Below are positions 41,601 to 43,804 of a stretch of 43,804 nucleotides of DNA, piece after piece; within the stretch, counting starts at the first letter, position 1, and the number at the start of each line of letters is the position of its first letter. The notes under the pieces were generated by a model, which searched no databases, was not told the DNA's origin, and was given only the letters and a program-made list of their open reading frames with translations. The position numbers and the translations under genes are program-made. The DNA is taken from positions 1 to 43,804 of the forward strand of contig JBJELF010000108.1 of the NCBI GenBank assembly GCA_051879015.1. Reading direction: 5' to 3'. This DNA comes from JBJELF01 sp051879015. GTDB taxonomy: Bacteria > Bacillota > Clostridia > Lachnospirales > Lachnospiraceae.

Positions 41601-42626
41601 TTATCGTTTTCCAATTTCCGTTTCACTCAGACCCACATAGGAATGTTCCTTAATATAGGAAACAACACCCTCCACTGTGGTAAATGCCAGACCGACATAG
41701 GTATCTGCTGCTCCATAATAGATTGCAATTCTTCCTGTATCAGCATCATGGATGGTCGCGCAGGGGAAGGTTACATTCGGGACAAAGCCACGCTCCTCAT
41801 ACCATTCCTCCGGCGTCAGCAAAAAGTTTTCACAACGATACTTGACAATAGAAGGATTGTCAATATCCAGGATTGCTCCGCCAATACTGTAAACATAACC
41901 ATTACAAGTACCTGTCACACCATGATAGAACAAAAGCCATCCTTCCGTTGTCTCAATCGGAGCTGCACCGCCGCCAATCTTCAAAGACTCCCACCATTTG
42001 GTGCCCTTGCCCATCACATGTCTGTGACAGCCCCAATACTTCATGTCCTTGCTCTCTGACAGGAAAATATCGCCAAAAGGAGTATGACCGCTGTCACTAG
42101 GACGGGACAGCATCAAAAAGCTGCCATTAACTTTTCTTGGAAAGAGTACCGCATTGCGGTTAAAAGGCAAAAAAGGATTCTCCACACGGACAAAGGTTTT
42201 GAAATCTTTCGTTTTTGCCATCCCAATGGCAGCACCGTAGAAATCCTGACACCAAATAATATAATAGGTATCTTCCACCTTTACCAAACGGGGATCATAG
42301 GCATAAACTGGCATAAATTCCTTGCCCTCTTCATCGACAAACATAATTTTGTCCTTGTCAAAGTTCCAGTGAATGCCGTCCTCACTTCTGCCCAGATAAA
42401 TATAGGGAACTCCATTGACCTGCTCTCCACGGAAAACACCGATAAAAGCTCCCTCGTAGGGAATTACAGCACTATTGAAGATACGCGCTACTCCGGGAAT
42501 TGGGTTACGTCCAATCACTGGATTTTCACTGTAACGCCACAATGGCTTATCTTCTGATACGGAATCGGGTCTCTCCTGCCAGGGCATATTTGCCACCGCA
42601 GCGCCAATTATCTTTACTTTCTGCAT
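41601..42626 (-). CDS. Beta-1,4-mannooligosaccharide phosphorylase (GH130, subfamily 2)
   Basis: The 341-residue enzyme removes mannose 1-phosphate from mannooligosaccharides. It shows NPIPGVARIFNSAVIPYEGAFIGVFRGE, AYDPRLVKVEDTYYIIWC, RNAVLFPRKVNG, SRPSDSGHTPFGDIFLSES and GGGAAPIETTEGWLLFYHG, as in GH130_2 proteins. It is upstream of the epimerase gene (13-base gap) and downstream of the permease gene. GGAGG lies ten bases before the ATG. Confidence 0.92.
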   Translation of the reverse strand: MQKVKIIGAAVANMPWQERPDSVSEDKPLWRYSENPVIGRNPIPGVARIFNSAVIPYEGAFIGVFRGEQVNGVPYIYLGRSEDGIHWNFDKDKIMFVDEEGKEFMPVYAYDPRLVKVEDTYYIIWCQDFYGAAIGMAKTKDFKTFVRVENPFLPFNRNAVLFPRKVNGSFLMLSRPSDSGHTPFGDIFLSESKDMKYWGCHRHVMGKGTKWWESLKIGGGAAPIETTEGWLLFYHGVTGTCNGYVYSIGGAILDIDNPSIVKYRCENFLLTPEEWYEERGFVPNVTFPCATIHDADTGRIAIYYGAADTYVGLAFTTVEGVVSYIKEHSYVGLSETEIGKR

Positions 42627-42646
42627 AAAAAACTAGCCTCCAATCA

Positions 42647-43489
42647 TTAACCTTTTACTGCACCTGCTGCCATACCGCCATATACCTGCTTCTGGAATAC
42701 CAAAAAGAAAATCAAAATAGGAATAATTGTGATGATAACACCAGCACAAATATAATTATACTGATTTCCATAAGGTCCCGTAAAGGTGTACAGAGAAGTG
42801 GAAATGGTACGCAAATTTGAAGTCTGTAAATACAAATTTGACATATAGTACTCATTGTAAACACCAACACCCTTCAGTACTAGTGAGGTAATAATAGCTG
42901 GCTTCAACAGTGGAAACAAAATTTTGAAAAACACACCGAAGTAAGTGCATCCATCCATAATCGCAGATTCATCAAGAGAAACCGGAAGATTCTCAAAAAA
43001 CTGCACAAAAATATAAATCGAAATAATATCTGTACCCATCAATACAATCATGTAGCCATAGAGATGATTGATCAATCCTGCATTATACATAATTTCATAT
43101 ACCGTTACCTGAGTAGCAATGCCAGGAATCAGCGATGCAAACATAAACAGATTTTCAATAATTGCATTTCCCTTAAATTTAAAACGATTTAACACATAGG
43201 CCAGCATAGAACCAATCAGAACAGAGCAGGTTAATACCACCACCAGCACAATGGCCGTGTTCATGAAGCCGCGCAGCATATTTGCCTGCTCAAAGGCAAT
43301 CTTAAAGTTGTCCAGATACAACCAGGATTTTGGTGCGTCCAACACAGAACTGCTGGCATACTCATCATTGGTCTTCAAAGCAGTCAGAATACATACACAG
43401 ACTGGAGTCAAAGCCACCACTGCTGCCCCAATTAGCATGACGTACTTAAATAAAGTAAATAAAATCATTTTTCCTTTTCTCTTTATCAT
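42647..43489 (-). CDS. ABC sugar permease, MalG type
   Basis: The 280-residue protein has six membrane segments and the EAA loop SLDESAIMDGCTYFGVFFKILFPLLKP that docks the ATPase. It ends QKQVYGGMAAGAVKG, typical of CUT1 permeases. Its ATG overlaps the stop of the preceding permease (ATGA). It would import mannooligosaccharides, judged from the downstream enzymes. Confidence 0.95.
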   Translation of the reverse strand: MIKRKGKMILFTLFKYVMLIGAAVVALTPVCVCILTALKTNDEYASSSVLDAPKSWLYLDNFKIAFEQANMLRGFMNTAIVLVVVLTCSVLIGSMLAYVLNRFKFKGNAIIENLFMFASLIPGIATQVTVYEIMYNAGLINHLYGYMIVLMGTDIISIYIFVQFFENLPVSLDESAIMDGCTYFGVFFKILFPLLKPAIITSLVLKGVGVYNEYYMSNLYLQTSNLRTISTSLYTFTGPYGNQYNYICAGVIITIIPILIFFLVFQKQVYGGMAAGAVKG

Positions 43490-43804
43490 AACGTACCACC
43501 TCTCTTTGCTTCTTTTCTGGCAAGCCTTTCTGCACGTTTTCTTCTTCTGACAGCAGCCTTGGTCTCATCACTGGTTCCATCATCAAACACATATTTAAAG
43601 AACAGCTTCTGAGCAACCGTACAGATAATAATGATGACCAACAATACGATAGCCATAGCGCAGGCCAGACCAACCTTCTGATTTTCATGAGCCAGACGAT
43701 TCATGATAACAAAGTAAGTACCCGTTCCCATGGTACCGTTTGTGATAACGTAAGGCGGCTCGAAAGCACTTAAAGAACCACTGATGGAAAGAATCAGATT
43801 CAAT
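43486..43804 (-). CDS. ABC sugar permease, MalF type (5' part outside window)
   Basis: The visible 105 residues are the C-terminal part, with GSLSAFEPPYVITNGTMGTGTYFVIMNRLAHENQKVGLACAMA and the last membrane segment. It ends in a long, very basic tail (RRRKRAERLARKEAKRGG) that is unusual for this family. The binding-protein gene would be expected further right. The frame is open at the window edge. Confidence 0.9.
   Translation of the reverse strand, partial: LNLILSISGSLSAFEPPYVITNGTMGTGTYFVIMNRLAHENQKVGLACAMAIVLLVIIIICTVAQKLFFKYVFDDGTSDETKAAVRRRKRAERLARKEAKRGGTL

Overview
The window looks like chromosome of a gut-type Gram-positive Clostridia, most likely a Lachnospiraceae. The reasons are strong AGGAGG ribosome-binding sites, moderate-to-low GC, a type III glutamine synthetase, a class B sortase, an ECF-type riboflavin transporter behind an FMN riboswitch, a cell-wall pectate lyase, and a mannooligosaccharide operon of the GH130/cellobiose 2-epimerase type. 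Genus and species cannot be read from the sequence. Almost all genes lie on the minus strand. One 100-N assembly gap lies inside a repeat at 35681-35780.

Left third (1-12924), a surface-assembly locus. A tightly overlapping minus-strand operon runs from 9690 to 1559. It contains the same three-gene module twice: a membrane-anchored Ig-like (DUF5011-like) protein, a Wzz/tyrosine-kinase fusion of type B, and a Wzz/tyrosine-kinase fusion of type A. A soluble S24/S26-type peptidase sits between the two modules. Downstream is a small secreted-looking protein (841-1359) with a KxYxxP N-terminus, its own near-consensus promoter and its own terminator. A radical SAM enzyme follows and runs off the left edge. 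A divergent Ig-like membrane protein (9952-10929) and a membrane CapD/PglF-type nucleotide-sugar dehydratase (11002-12924) complete the locus. I see no glycosyltransferases, flippase or polymerase in the window, so the product of the locus is not decided here. This is the best candidate for an undescribed system: twinned Wzc-like kinases with Ig-like partners, a peptidase, and a precursor-like protein next to a radical SAM enzyme.

Middle (13182-33072), mostly housekeeping. A 1429-residue cell-wall-anchored PL9-type pectate lyase has ten PSESEG repeats and a non-canonical sorting signal. It is followed by an amine-dehydrogenase-like gene with a dyad inside its promoter, glutamine synthetase III with a hairpin leader, sortase B, class II fructose-bisphosphate aldolase, ribU with its FMN riboswitch, two small membrane proteins, the threonine/methionine-branch operon pheB-hom-lysC, prfB with a programmed frameshift at an unusual UAA, and secA.

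Right (33351-43804). This part holds hpf (long form), an SH3-SH3-NlpC/P60 hydrolase interrupted by the assembly gap, a thioredoxin-reductase-like gene, an SDR oxidoreductase, and a mannoside operon. The mannoside operon comprises two ABC permeases, a GH130 mannooligosaccharide phosphorylase, cellobiose 2-epimerase, a GH130 mannosylglucose phosphorylase and a membrane protein of unknown function. It would import beta-1,4-mannooligosaccharides and break them down by phosphorolysis. No tRNA, rRNA, insertion sequence or CRISPR array was seen.
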